Both the position numbers and the translations under genes were made by a program. The notes below the pieces were generated by a model. That model saw only the letters and a list, made by a program, of their open reading frames with translations, searched no databases and was not told the DNA's origin. This document shows, one piece after another, positions 42,036 to 53,387 of a DNA stretch of 64,000 bases. The stretch comes from Ricinus communis. Taxonomy: Eukaryota > Streptophyta > Magnoliopsida > Malpighiales > Euphorbiaceae. Location of the stretch: NCBI RefSeq assembly GCF_019578655.1, contig NC_063264.1:18402429-18466428 (forward strand), read 5' to 3'. Each line of letters starts with the position of its first letter. Position 1 is the first letter of the stretch.

Positions 42036-43575
42036 AATCAGTGTTGACGGATTGTTCTCTCTTAGTAAAGAATATACACCCTCTTATGGTGTTGTTTTCT
42101 TACACTTACATATACAGCCCCTCTTATTGGGGTGTTTCCACAATCTCAAAATGATATCTTTCTTACAGGGTTATTTTCTCATATTTATAAATATACCCCT
42201 CGTTTATGGTTTTTCTCTCACACTAATAATTATATCACTTTTTATGGTGTTGTTTTCTCATACTCACAAATAGACCACTCTTACGGGGTTGTTTTCGCAT
42301 ACAAAAAAATATACCGTCTTATTTTGTTCATTTCACATACCAAAGAATATATGTCTCTTACAATGTTGTTTTCTCATACTCATATATATGCCCCCCCTAC
42401 GTGATTATTTTCTCATACTCGTTCATGTACCCCCCTGTTACAGGATTGTTTTCTCATACTCATAAATATAAACCATCTTATGGGGTTTTCTTCCAATGTT
42501 TACAAATATATATGTGTTACAAGTTTTTTTTTCATACTCACAAATGTACCCCTCTTACGGGGTTGTTTTCTCATACTTATAAATATGCCACTCTTACCGG
42601 GTTGTTTCCTCATTTTTATAAATATACCCCTCTTATAGGGTTCTTTTCTAATACTAACAAATATATCCCTTTTACGGGGTTGTTTTTGCATACTAAAAGA
42701 TATGTCCCTCTTATAGGGTTCTTTTCTAATACTAACAAATATATCCCTTTTACGGGGTTGTTTTTGCATACTAAAAGATATGTCCCTCTGACGGGGTTGT
42801 TTTGTCATATTTACAAATATAGTCCTCTTGTGGGATTGTATTCACATACTCAAAGATATACACCTCTTGCAAAACTATTTTCTCATATTTACAAATACAC
42901 CCTTCTTATGGGGTTGTTTTCTCATACTCATAAATATATCATATTTTACGTGGTTGTTTTCTAATACTAATAAAGATACCCCTTTTATGTGGTTGTTTTC
43001 ACACACTAAAAAATATACTCCTTTTATTGTTTTGTTTCTCATACTAAAAAATATATGCCTCTTACAATGTTGTTTTCTCATATTTACATATGTACCCTCT
43101 TTTACTCGGTTGTTATCTCATACTCACAAATATATCCTACTTACATGGTTGTTTTTCAAAATTTCATAAATATATCCTTGTTATGGAGTTATTTTCTTAT
43201 ACTCACAAATGTACCCCCTCTTATGGTATTATTTCCTCATACTAACGATATACCCCTGTTACCGGGTTGTTTCGTCATTCTTACAAATATACCCCTTCTA
43301 CGGGGTTGTTTTCTCATACTCTAAAATATACACTTCTTACTGGGTTATTTTCTCTTAATAAAAAACATACCCCTCTTAGGGTGTTGTTTTCACATACTCA
43401 TAAATAAAATCTCTCTTATTGGGGTGTTTTCACAACCTAAAAGATATATCTTTCTTGCAGAGTTGTTTTCTCATATTTATAAATATACCCCTCTTATAGG
43501 GTTATTTTCTAACATTCATAATTATATAACTTTTTATGTCATTATTCTCTCATACTTATAAATGTACATAAATTG
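42036..43575 (+). repeat. 39-bp minisatellite, about 39 units, in-frame
   Basis: The consensus unit is close to CTCTTACGGGGTTGTTTTCT plus CATACTCATAAATATACCC. The 39-bp spacing equals 13 codons, so long stretches stay open, e.g. 42401-42964 (187 codons) reading TGLFSHTxKYxPL over and over, and on the minus strand a 102-codon frame as well. Two adjacent identical 78-bp dimers sit at about 42627-42782. Occasional 1-2-bp indels shift frame. It lies inside the element that starts at 40761. Confidence 0.88.
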
Positions 43576-43639
43576 TGAACATGACTAATAAAATTTTGTT
43601 TAGCTGGTCCTAGGTTAAGGTGTTGATCCACATGCGGTG

Positions 43640-44620
43640 CACATGAATCTGGGCTCACTCCAATAGGACGCTCTTACTCGAGCCCCAGCGATTCAAGCAA
43701 AGGAAAGCCTGCGAAGTGCAGATGGGCTGTGAGCCCACTAGAAGGTCGATCTCCAGGCCTAGACTTGCAAAACTAGAACTAGCATTCAAAATACTAATAA
43801 AAAATGAGAAAAGAGAAGTTAGAGCATAACTTACATCGATCACGTGCTAGAAGCTGCATATCCTCTTACTGCCCCGAACAATAATGTCCATTTGGTGATA
43901 TAAGTACGCGAGAGCTGCAAATCCCCAATTGTAGGAGGAGACCTGATCCAAATCCCACAATGGGGCTAAATAATGGAAGTTCGGTGAATCTTCTCAATCA
44001 CTGAACAAAGTGGTACTAAAGAGGTACAGCGAAAAAAGGCTCGGGCCATCTGATCCATCTCTAGAGCATTTTGAGGAATAAAGCCCTAGTAGTGAAGGGG
44101 TATGCTCTAGTAACCAATGCAGCATGTGTTCTTGCATGCTAGCAAGAGCCCGAGTAAATCAGTAATGAAGCACTCCCAAACATCAGAATGCTGATTATGG
44201 ATCGCATCATCAAATGGCATGGGCGTGCTAGTGAAAGTAATGCCCGTGATGGCAATAAATGAGAGAGGGGAAAGTGCCAGCTTACCAACCAGAGTGTCGA
44301 AGGTATGAGTAGTGTCCATCCACCTCTTGACCAAGGCACAGACAGAGGTATGGTATGTCCTCCTAGTGACTTAAGGAAGTTTAGCTACAAACCCTCGGAA
44401 GCCGATATTGCCAATCGTAGCCAGGATAGAGCTAGGGAGCTCGTAAAACCATTCATCAGCTTGATAAAACCTGTTCAATACAACATCACCCTGAAAAGCT
44501 AGACGCATAGGTATTAAACACAATTTATGCATGAAAAGATTATAAATAGGTAAGTATATGTCTATTTGTTGGTATTTTGTGCAATAATGCCATAAAAACA
44601 TTGTTCTGCCCATGCATGGT
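43640..44620 (-). pseudogene. Plant mobile domain (PMD/MAIN-like) gene fragment
   Basis: Read on the minus strand, pieces fit the plant mobile domain in order: IGNIGFRGFVAKLP (44380-44420), VKRWMDTTHTFDT and LALSPLSFIAITGI (44200-44330), then DLDQVSSYNWGFAALAYLY and VRGSKRICSF (43850-43960). The domain occurs in host proteins such as MAIN/MAIL1 and also inside Ty3/gypsy and Mutator-like elements. Frames are broken (stop after RICSF near 43850; frame changes near 44110 and 44340), and a GTAAG after HVIDV near 43830 could be an intron donor. Whether it was a host gene or TE cargo is undecided. The first exon recurs at 46140-46331. Confidence 0.6.
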
Positions 44621-45594
44621 CAATTTAGACTATGTAGAGCCGATCGGTCCAGTATAGAGCCAAATCGAGACTGCATAGAGCCAATCGGCTATGCGCACAG
44701 TTGATTAGCTCACCAAAGAGTGGATATGCTCTACAGGCTAGGGCACGCGATTTTTTGACATTTCTTCATAATTTTTCATGAGTTTTGAGCAAATAATGTG
44801 TGCATCTAGTATATAAGTGATAGGAAAGAAAGTTTAAAGCCAGAAAACACATATCTAACGGCTTAAAACGCCGGATGGGCATTCAATTTCGCCAAAAAGG
44901 GGATTTCCTCTCCCTTCATAGCCCTAAATCATTTTGGCAAAAAATTGGAGGTAAAAACTCCCAATTTGGTGCAATTAGGGTCCATCCAGCAAATCTTGAC
45001 GAAGAGCCCATCATTTCAAAACTGATTTAACCTTCTGTGCATATGAAATTAGCTTTGGGACACAGGCAGAGTAAAGGAACTATAGAAATTAGCCTGGAGA
45101 AGCCCGAGAGCTGATCAGCTCAGTATAGAGCTAATTAGCTCTATGTTGAGCCGATTGACTGTACACCCACAACCAATCAGCTCAGCTCACCTCAGCCGTA
45201 GTTTTTAGATTTTTATGAATATTTGACTTATTTCTTGAGTTATTCATGTAGTGTATTTAGTTTTAGGCTTTTTATTTCTCTCCTTTTAGTTGTAGGTTGG
45301 ATTATCAAAGTTAGATTTACTTTCTGCACTTTATTTTTGTTTAATTTTATTTTAATGCATGTCAAAAATTTGTAACATGACTGCTTAATTAAAAAAATAC
45401 AAACTTTAGGTTAAAATTAAACCTAACATGAAAATTATAGTCCATTAGGCTAATCAATGGTAATTGGGCTTAAATTCTAAAATCAATATAGACCTAATGG
45501 GTTTTACCATGTTTTAGTTAGGTCAGTTAGGCCGTATTAGATTTAGGTTTGCATAATTGGGCCTTATCATGATAAATAGTCCATCTAAGATTAA

Positions 45595-46136
45595 TGATGT
45601 GCATAGTTCTACACATATTTGCTTGCATATTATTGTGTATTTTCTTAGCAATTATTGTGCTTTTATTCCAAGATCACTCGTGTTTTGTGCTCTTTTGCAT
45701 TTTAGGAGAATTTATAGGTCCATGATTAGTGTTTGAGCAATTTTAGATCAATACATGTGAAACGGATGGGAATTCATCAAAATTGGACAAGGGCTCGCAT
45801 TTCAAACATTGAGCACAGCCTAGGCCAAGGCCGTGCTGATCAGCACGGCCTTGACCTAGGCTGTGCTCAACCCATTAGCCTTTGATCCTCAAATGTGGTG
45901 TTTTTGGCATGGTTTCCGAGGCTATCACGGTCTCTAGCACTGCCCATGGTGGCTCAACACCGACGAGGGTACAGCTAGGAAGAAGACCTAATTTGCAAGA
46001 TTCGAAGGTTCAGCACGTCTTAGACTCCGGCCTTGCGGACCAGAACGACCTGACCATGGCCGTGCTGGGACAATTATATAAGGAAAACGATTTCTTGAGC
46101 TAGGGTGAGAAAAGAGCAAGGAGAGATTTGGCAGCT
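45595..46136 (+). repeat. Athila-3 LTR fragment (5' 540 bp)
   Basis: It starts TGATGTGCATAGTTCTACAC and includes the palindrome block and TATATAAG at 46075-46082. It is cut in mid-LTR by the tandem-duplication joint. Confidence 0.85.
45809..45870. repeat. 62-bp near-perfect palindrome
   Basis: Arms of 31 bp meet at the centre GCTGA|TCAGC (45839/45840) with a single mismatch (45825, C against the complement of T at 45854... position mirrored). Outer parts read TTGAGCACAGCC and GGCTGTGCTCAA. In the sister copy at about 47547-47608 the right arm has diverged, so the long palindrome exists only here. Confidence 0.85.
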
Positions 46137-47870
46137 AGCCTGGACAGAGCTAGGGAGCTCGTAAAACCATTCATGAGCTCGGTAAAACCTGTTCAATACA
46201 ACATCACCCTGAAAAGCTAGACGCATAGGTATTAAACACAATTTATGCATGAAAAGACTAGAAATAGGTAAGTATATGTCTATTTGTTGGTATTTTGTGC
46301 AATAATGCCATAAAAACATTGTTTTGCCCATGCATGGTCAATTTGGACTATGTAGAGCCGATCGGTCCAGTATAGAGCCAAATCGAGACTGCATAGAGCC
46401 AATCGACTATGCGCACAGTTGATTAGCTCAGCAGAGAGTGGATATGCTCTACAGGGTAGGGCACGCGATTTTTTGACATTTCTTCACAATTTTTCATGAG
46501 TTTTGAGCAAATAATGTGTGCATCTAGTATATAAGTGATAGGAAAGAAAGTTTAAAGCCAGAGAACACATATCTAACGGCTTAAAACGCCGGATGGGCAT
46601 TCAATTTCGCCAAAAAGGGGATTTCCTCTCCCTTCATAGCCCTAAATCATTTTGCAAGAAATTGGAGGTAAAAACTCCCAATTTGGTGCAATTAGGGTGC
46701 ATCCAGCAAATCTTGATGAAGAGCCCATCATTTCAAAACTGATTTAACCTTCTGTGCATATGAAATTAGCTTTGGGACGCGGGCAGAGTAAAGGAACTAT
46801 AGACATTAGCCTGGAGAAGCCCGAGAGCCGATCAGCTCAGTATAGAGCTAATTAGCTCTATGTTGAGCCGATTGACTGTACACCCACAACCAATCAGCTC
46901 AGCTCACCTCAGCCCTAGTTTTTAGATTTTTATGAATATTTGACTTATTTCTTAAGTTATTCATGTAGTGTATTTAGTTTTAGGCTTTTTATTTCTCTCC
47001 TTTTAGTTGTAGGTTGGATTATAAAAGTTAGATTTACTTTCTGCACTTTATTTTTGTTTAATTTTAGTTTAATGCATGTCAAAAATTTGTAACATGACTG
47101 CTTAATTAAAAAAATACAAACTTTAGGTTAAAATTAAACTTAACATGAAAATTATAGTCCATTAGGCTAATCAATGGTAATTGGGCTTAAATTCTAAAAT
47201 CAATATAGACCTAATGGGTTTTACCATGTTTTAGTTAGGTCAGTTAGGCCGTATTAGATTTAGGTTTGCATAATTGGGCCTTATCATGATAAATAGTCCA
47301 TCTAAGATTAATGATGTGCATAGTTGATGTGCATAGTTCTACACATATTTGCTTGCATATTATTATGTATTTTCTTAGCAACTATTGTGCTTTTATTCCA
47401 AGATCACTCGTGTTTTGTGCTCTTTTGCATTTTAGGAGAATTTATAGGTCCATGATTAGTGTTTGAGCAATTTTAGATCAATACATGCGAAACGGATGGG
47501 AATTCATCAAAATTGGACAAGGGCTCGCATTTCAAACATTGAGCACAGCCTAGGTCAAGGCCGTGCTGATCAGCACGGCTTAGACTTTTGCCGTGCTCAA
47601 CCCATTAGCCTTTGATCCTCAAATGTGGTGTTTTTGGCATGGTTTTCGAGGCTATCACGGCCTCTAGCACCGCCCTTGGTGGCTCAACACCGACGAGGGT
47701 ACAGCTAGGAAGAAGACCTATTTTGCAAGATCCGAAGGTTCAGCACGTCTTAGACTCCAGCCTTGCGGACCAGCACGACCTGACCATGGCCGTGCTGGGA
47801 CAATTATATAAGGAAAACGATTTCTTAAGCTAGGGTGAGAAAGGAGTAGGGAGAGATTTGGCAGCTAGTT
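46137..47870. repeat. 1.7-kb tandem duplication, unit 2
   Basis: It is a second copy of 44412-46136; after 47870 it continues into the full Athila-3 LTR, so this unit holds the original LTR and unit 1 is the duplicate. A local 13-bp duplication (TGATGTGCATAGT twice) marks the LTR start at 47312-47337 and is absent in unit 1. The PMD exon here reads FYELPSSVQASCQ before diverging. Confidence 0.85.
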
Positions 47871-48795
47871 CGGTTTTTGTAGAGTACTGAGTTCGGAAGA
47901 GAGTTGCAAAGACGGGAATGGAGTAAATCGAGGGGCAATTGGGGAGACTAATTGTAGTGCTGATTCAGATTTGGAGCTGTTCATCCAATTCAAGAGAAAA
48001 GGGTGTATATTTTTCATTTTTGTTATTCTTTTATTATAATTGATTTCCTAGTTGTTTTAAACAAGAACATGAGTAGCTAAATCGATTAAATCCATTAGGA
48101 TTTGTTTACTATGTTGGCTTAGTATTGAATTGTTGGATTGTTTGAGTTTAGTTTTGCATCCTTCTTGTTTTCAGTATTAATAAGATAATGCATTATTCAT
48201 GAGACGTTATGAATTGTGGTGTTTAGATTGCTTTGTGTGATTGAGAAGTTCATTTGGCAGTTGGAAATTTGAATCGCAAGAACCGGTTAATAATCACTTA
48301 GAGATAAGGATAATTAACTAGCTGGATTAAGAATTAACAAAGCTTAATAGAGGCGGATTAAAGCTTAATTTTAATTTAAGGATCAATAGTTAGGAAGAGA
48401 TTCCAACTTTAGGCTCTTTAGTTTAGGAATTCGATTATCTCAAGAGAGAGAAACGGAATTCAGTTAAGAATTCATCCACGGGTAGCATAATTGGACTTGT
48501 CAATTTGTTATCTTTTGTTTGATTGCCAACTAGTTTAGGTTCCCTTTAGGTTTTCTTTCTTGTCTTGGTTGTTTCATTTATCCATTCATTCCTGCATCTC
48601 ACTTAGAACTCAGCTTGTAGTTATTATTAAATTTAGAAATTATTCATCATTCATTTTAGGCTAATATAATAGAGAACAAAGTAGTAACTCTGGGTTTTCA
48701 CTTTCCCGAGAATATGACCTTGATACTCGCCATTAGTGCTAGACTGTATTGATAGGTTCACTGCCTTAGATTGTAGCTACATAAATAGCATATCA
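47325..48795 (+). repeat. Athila-3 LTR, complete (1471 bp)
   Basis: It runs from TGATGTGCATAGTTC to AATAGCATATCA. The palindrome block lies at 47545-47800; the last half-site GCCGTGCTG ends about ten bases before TATATAAG (47805-47812). No PBS follows; another LTR begins directly at 48796. Confidence 0.87.
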
Positions 48796-50336
48796 ATAGT
48801 TTTACATATGTTTGCTTGCATATTATTGTGCATTTTCTTAGCATGTATTGTGTTTTTATTCGAAGATCACCCGTGTTTCGTGTCCTTTGTATTCCAAGAG
48901 ATTATATAGGTCCATCATCAGTGTTGAGCAATTTTAGATCAATTCCGGTCGAAAACTGACGTAATCAGAGGCATTTGACCCTTGGGTTGACTTTTGGGAA
49001 GTTAATTCGGCCTGTGTTTGAGCCCATGCAGAAATTCCAAGCTGTCTAGCTTAAGCACTTTGAAGCAACACGGTTTCCGAGGGTAACACGCCTCAAAGCA
49101 TGGCTCGTGTTGGCTAACACGGGCAAGGACACGCCCTTGCTACATTCGAGAACACAACCCGTGTGGGTAACACGGGTCAGAACACGCTCTTGATCGATTC
49201 AGTTCCTTATGTCATTTGGAGACCAACACAGCCTGAACATGGCCCATGTTTAGGAACACGGGCTTCAAACATGCCCGTATTTGCATATAGTATAAAATTG
49301 AACGAGCAAAAAAAGAGAGGATGGGCGATTTTGACTCTTTATGTTCCCCTATAATTTCTCAAGACACGTTTCGGACATCCTGAGGCGGCTTCCAAGAGAC
49401 TGATTTCACCTTTTGACATTAGATTCGTGACTATTGAGATTCAATTGAAGATTGAATAGGAGTTTTGGAGCAATCAAGAGGCATTTTAGAGATCAATTGT
49501 AGTGTAGATCAAGGCTTTGAGTTGTTCATCCAATTCTAGGAAAAGGGTGTATATATTTCAATTTCTTTATTCTTTCATTATAATTGAATTCTTATTAATT
49601 TTAGACATGAACATGTGTAGCTAGATTAATTAAACCCATTGGGGTTCCTTGCTATATTGGCTTTGTACTGAATTGTTAAGATTGTTTAAAGTTTCTTTTC
49701 TTGTATTCTTTTTGCAATTAATAATAAAGAGCCAGTTTTCGTTACATTCAATGTATTGATTACTGTTCATAGAATTCTTTTAGCAATTGAGAACTTCTAA
49801 TTGAGTTTGGAAATTTAAGTTCAAGAACAAGTTAATTTTCACTTAGAGATAAGGTTAATTAATTTGCCGAAATAAGAATTAACAAAGCTTAATAGAGGTG
49901 GATTAAAGCTTAAGGCTAACTTAATAATCAATTGTTATGAAGAGATTCCAACTTTAGATTCTTAGGTCTAGGAATTCGGTTGTCTCCAGAGGGAAACCGA
50001 ATTCAGTTTAGAATCCATCCACGGGTAGCATAATCGGACTTAACAATCTATTATCCTTTGTTTGGTTGCCAACTAGTCTAGGTTGTCTTTGGGTTTGCTT
50101 TCCTGTCTTGATTATTCTCTTTGCTCATTCATTCTTGCAGTACATTCAGAATTAGCTTTTAGTCATTAGTAAATTTAGAAACCTCCATTATTAATTTTAG
50201 GATAGATAACAAGGAATGAAGTAGTAACTCTAGGATTTCACTTTCCTAAGAAATATAATATTTTTAATACTCGCCGTTGTGCTAGGCTACATCGAGAGGT
50301 TCATGCCTTAGTTGTAGTTGCATAAGCATCACATTA
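48796..50336 (+). repeat. Second Athila-3-type LTR, head-to-tail
   Basis: It lacks the first eight bases of the LTR (starts ATAGTTTTACATATG) and ends CACATTA in place of CACATCA (one C-to-T change). The palindrome block 49060-49285 (ACACGGGC, ACACGCCC, ACACGGGTC) is followed by TATAAAA at 49291. It is diverged from the LTR before it, so the two are different family members rather than a duplication. Confidence 0.8.
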
Positions 50337-50341
50337 ATTTT

Positions 50342-50361
50342 TTGGTGCTGTTGCCGAGGAA
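50342..50361 (+). other. Primer-binding site, Asp type, degraded
   Basis: TTGGTGCTGTTGCCGAGGAA: compared with TTGGCGCTGTTGCCGGGGAA there is one C-to-T and one G-to-A change. It shows that the preceding LTR is a 5' LTR. Confidence 0.8.
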
Positions 50362-50461
50362 TTTTGTTTGAAAACTAGAGTGAAATTTGCTATTTGTTAA
50401 TTCAACCATTTCTCTTATCTACTTTTGTCATTACTTTCTTTTTGTTAATTTATTCATTCAT

Positions 50462-50967
50462 TTATTTGTTTGGGTTGTTGCTACCTTATTCAATTTAGGT
50501 AGTTCTAATCCTCTACCAGTAGACCCTCTGCCCGAACCAGAGCGATGCCTCAGGTAGCTGAGGAAGCGATTAGACGTGGAGGAGGAGGAGCATATTGAAA
50601 TTCCTGTACATATACCAATAGATATGGGAGACGACAACAACAACGTCGCTGAAGCAAACAAGACGATGTACGAGTTTGCTATACCTTCCTTAGAGGGGAT
50701 GCATACTAGTATATTGGGGCCACCGGTTGCACTAAACAATTTCGAGATTAAGCCAACGTCATTTAGATGGTGCAGCAGAGTGTATAGTTTGGGGGCTTGC
50801 CCAGTGAAGATCGTAATGCCCACATCATGAATTTCTTGGAGATATATGATACCTTCAAGATTAATGGGACAACCGATGGTGCTATTCGGCTTAGGCTGTT
50901 TCCATTTTCCTTAAGGGATAGAGCAAATAGATGGCTACAGTCCCCACTAGCTAACACCATCACCAGG
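50462..50967 (+). pseudogene. Athila-3 gag N-terminus, truncated
   Basis: The reading is DPLPEPERCLR, then ANKTMYEFAIPSLEG, then PPVALNNFEIKP, and after a frameshift near 50780 EDRNAHIMNFLEIYDTFKINGTTDGAIRLRLFPFSLRDRANRWLQSPL. The text follows the gag at 62229-62768 closely and then stops at about 50967 (NTIT followed by unrelated RHTRLY). The next 207 bp to 51174 match nothing recognised, then rDNA spacer starts. Confidence 0.82.
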
Positions 50968-51174
50968 CACACAAGGTTGTATCTTCTCAACGATGCAAAT
51001 CTTGCATGGACGTAAGGTTGGAGATGATCTCTGAGCTTGGGCATGTTATTAGGCGGATGTTCCACTGAGAGGGCATGTCATTCAATTGTATTGCCTAACC
51101 TCGTGTGGCGAAAGCTTATGCGCACTCCCTGTTGCGAGGACTTTGGATCCAGTCGATGATACATTTCATGCATG

Positions 51175-52278
51175 GGCCCCATACTATGGATGCTTAAAGT
51201 AAATTTTTAATGCAAAATGTAGCACGGGGGCCAAGTCTCCTTCCACATGACCCGGGAACAGGTCATATCATAGCCCAAAAAATCATTCGGACTAAGAATC
51301 ATGTGCAATGGCATAAGCGTGTGCTCCCAGCCAAAAAGTGCATGATTTTGACTATATTCGACATAAAGGTCCTTAAGCAACTTCACTTCGAAGCATTCCT
51401 TTGATCATACTGTGTTGCCGAAAAATTATGACGGGCCCGTGCTGAGTTGCCAAAAAATCCTGACGGGACCGTAGGCGAGGAATCCTTTGCGGCCACCCAC
51501 CATGGCGAGCCAACCCATATACATAGGCCCGTGGTCGAAAAATCCTCACGTGCTAGCCCCTCATTCCTAAGGTAGCGCGCCTATCGGGCTCGTTGGCAAC
51601 AAATATCCCACGCTAGCCCGCATGCATGGGCTTGTTGGCAAGTAACATCGCGTGCCAGCCAGCCCGCCCATCGGGCCAGTTGGTGAGGAATCATTGAGTG
51701 CTAGCCCCCTATTACCGAGGCAGTGCGCCCATCGGGCCCGTTGGCAAGAATCCTCACACGCCAGCCAGCCACTTCTGGCGACCCAATGCACCTGTCGGAC
51801 CCGTTGGCGAGAATCCTTGCACACCATCTAATGCACCCGTTAGGCCCTTTGGCGAGAATCCTCACATGCCAACATCCACTGCTGGCGAGCGACCCTGCCC
51901 GTCTGGCCCGTTGGCAAGAATACTCGCATGCTGTGAGCCACTCGGCAAGCACGGACCCGTTGGCCAGGAACCTTAGCCCCCTAGCGCACGTATTGGCCAG
52001 AGTCATCCTCAAGTAAACCTCCCTTAGGCGAGCATCCTCACAGACGTGGGCTCATTGGCCAGGAACTCTCGCAGCCTAGCGCGCGCATTGGCTAGAACTC
52101 TCGCAGGCGCAGGCCCATTAGCAGTGGATCCTCGCAGCTCCATCGTGCGTTGGGTGTGCCAGCCCGCGAGGGCAAGAATCCTCCGCTGTGAACCTCTTTT
52201 GGTGTGAAATCAGCTGCAGTGTACCTCTGTTGGCTAGTTTTCAAGCCTGTACTGCGGCACTTCGCCACCACCACATTT
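51175..52278 (+). repeat. rDNA intergenic-spacer fragment, copy 1
   Basis: It opens with ACTATGGATGCTTAAAGTAA and AGCACGGGGGCCAAGTCTCC, the same text as the spacer after the 25S end (54245-54300, continued at 57162). From about 51430 to 52160 it holds irregular GC-rich subrepeats of roughly 50-65 bp built on CCCGTTGGCGAGAATCCTCG and CACGCCAGCC. It stops at CCACCACCACATTT and is joined directly to the middle of 25S rRNA. Confidence 0.8.
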
Positions 52279-52783
52279 AATTCCTCGGGAAGAGTTATCT
52301 TTTCTATTTAACAGCCCGCCTACCTTGGAAACGACTCAGTCGGAGGTAGGGTCTAGCGGCTGGAAGAGCACCGCATGTCGTATGGTGTCTGGTGGGCCCC
52401 CAGCAGCCCATGAAAATCTAGAGGACCGAGTGCTATCCACACCCAGTCGTACTTATAACTATATCAGGTTTCTAGGGTTAACAGCCTCTAGTCGATAGAA
52501 CAATGTAGGCAAGGGAAGTCGGCAAAATGGATCCATAACCTCGGGAAAAGGATTGGCTCTAAGGGCTGCGCCCGAGGGTCCCAATCATGAACCTGTCGCT
52601 TGTCGGCAGACTGCTCGAGCTGCTCTCAAGGCGAAAGCGGGTCGATACGTGTCGACCGGGGAACGGATTGGGAACAGCCTCTTCAGAGTCCTTCCCTAGG
52701 CGTTGAACAATCGACTCAGAACTAGTACGGACAAGGGGAATCTGACTGTTTAATTAAAACAAAGCATTGCGTGGATGCTCACG

Positions 52784-52817
<34 letters not shown>

Positions 52818-52849
52818 AGTGAAGAAATTCAACCAAGCGCGGGTAAACA

Positions 52850-52906
<57 letters not shown>

Positions 52907-53356
52907 TGCGCATGAATGGATTAACGAGATTCCCACTGTCCCTGTTTACTATCCAGCGAAACCACAGACAAGGGAACGGGCTTGGGGGAATTAGTAAGGA
53001 AAGAAGACCTTGTTGAGCTTAACTCTAGTCCGACTTTGTGAAATTACTTAAGAGGTGTAGGATAAGTGGGAGCCTTAACCGGTGATAGTGAAATACCACT
53101 ACTTTTAACATTATTTTACTTATTCCATGAATCAGAAGTGGGGCTACGACCCTCTTTTTGGACCCAAGTTTGGCTGGGGCGGCATATCTGTTAAAAGATA
53201 ACGCAAGTGTCCTAAGATGAGCTCAACGAGAATAGAAATCTCGTGTGGAACAAAAGGGTAAAAGCTCGTTTAATTCTAGTTTCCAGTATGAATACAAACC
53301 GCAAAAGCATAGCTTATTGATCCTTTAGACCTTTAGAATTTGAAACTAGAGGTGTT

Positions 53357-53387
<31 letters not shown>

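Larger units (their letters stand above)
44412..46136. repeat. 1.7-kb tandem duplication, unit 1
   Basis: It runs from AGAGCTAGGGAGCTCGTAAAAC to GGCAGCTAG and repeats at 46137-47870 with only scattered differences. Each unit holds the first part of the PMD fragment, about 950 bp of its upstream sequence with many AGCCGATCGGCT-like motifs, and the first 540 bp of an Athila-3 LTR. The joint is at CAGCTAG / CCTGGACAGAGC near 46136. Confidence 0.85.

Noticed and set aside
42401..42964. 187-codon frame as a real repeat protein gene
   Set aside because: The frame follows from a 39-bp period; the other strand and neighbouring frames are also open. Kept only as a finding.
42036..43575. Regularly spaced repeats resembling a CRISPR array
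   Set aside because: The repeat unit is directly tandem with no unique spacers, the units differ among themselves, and the context is a plant retroelement.
51430..52160. Open frames in the IGS subrepeats (about 90-100 codons on both strands)
   Set aside because: They are products of GC-rich subrepeats and occur in several frames at once.
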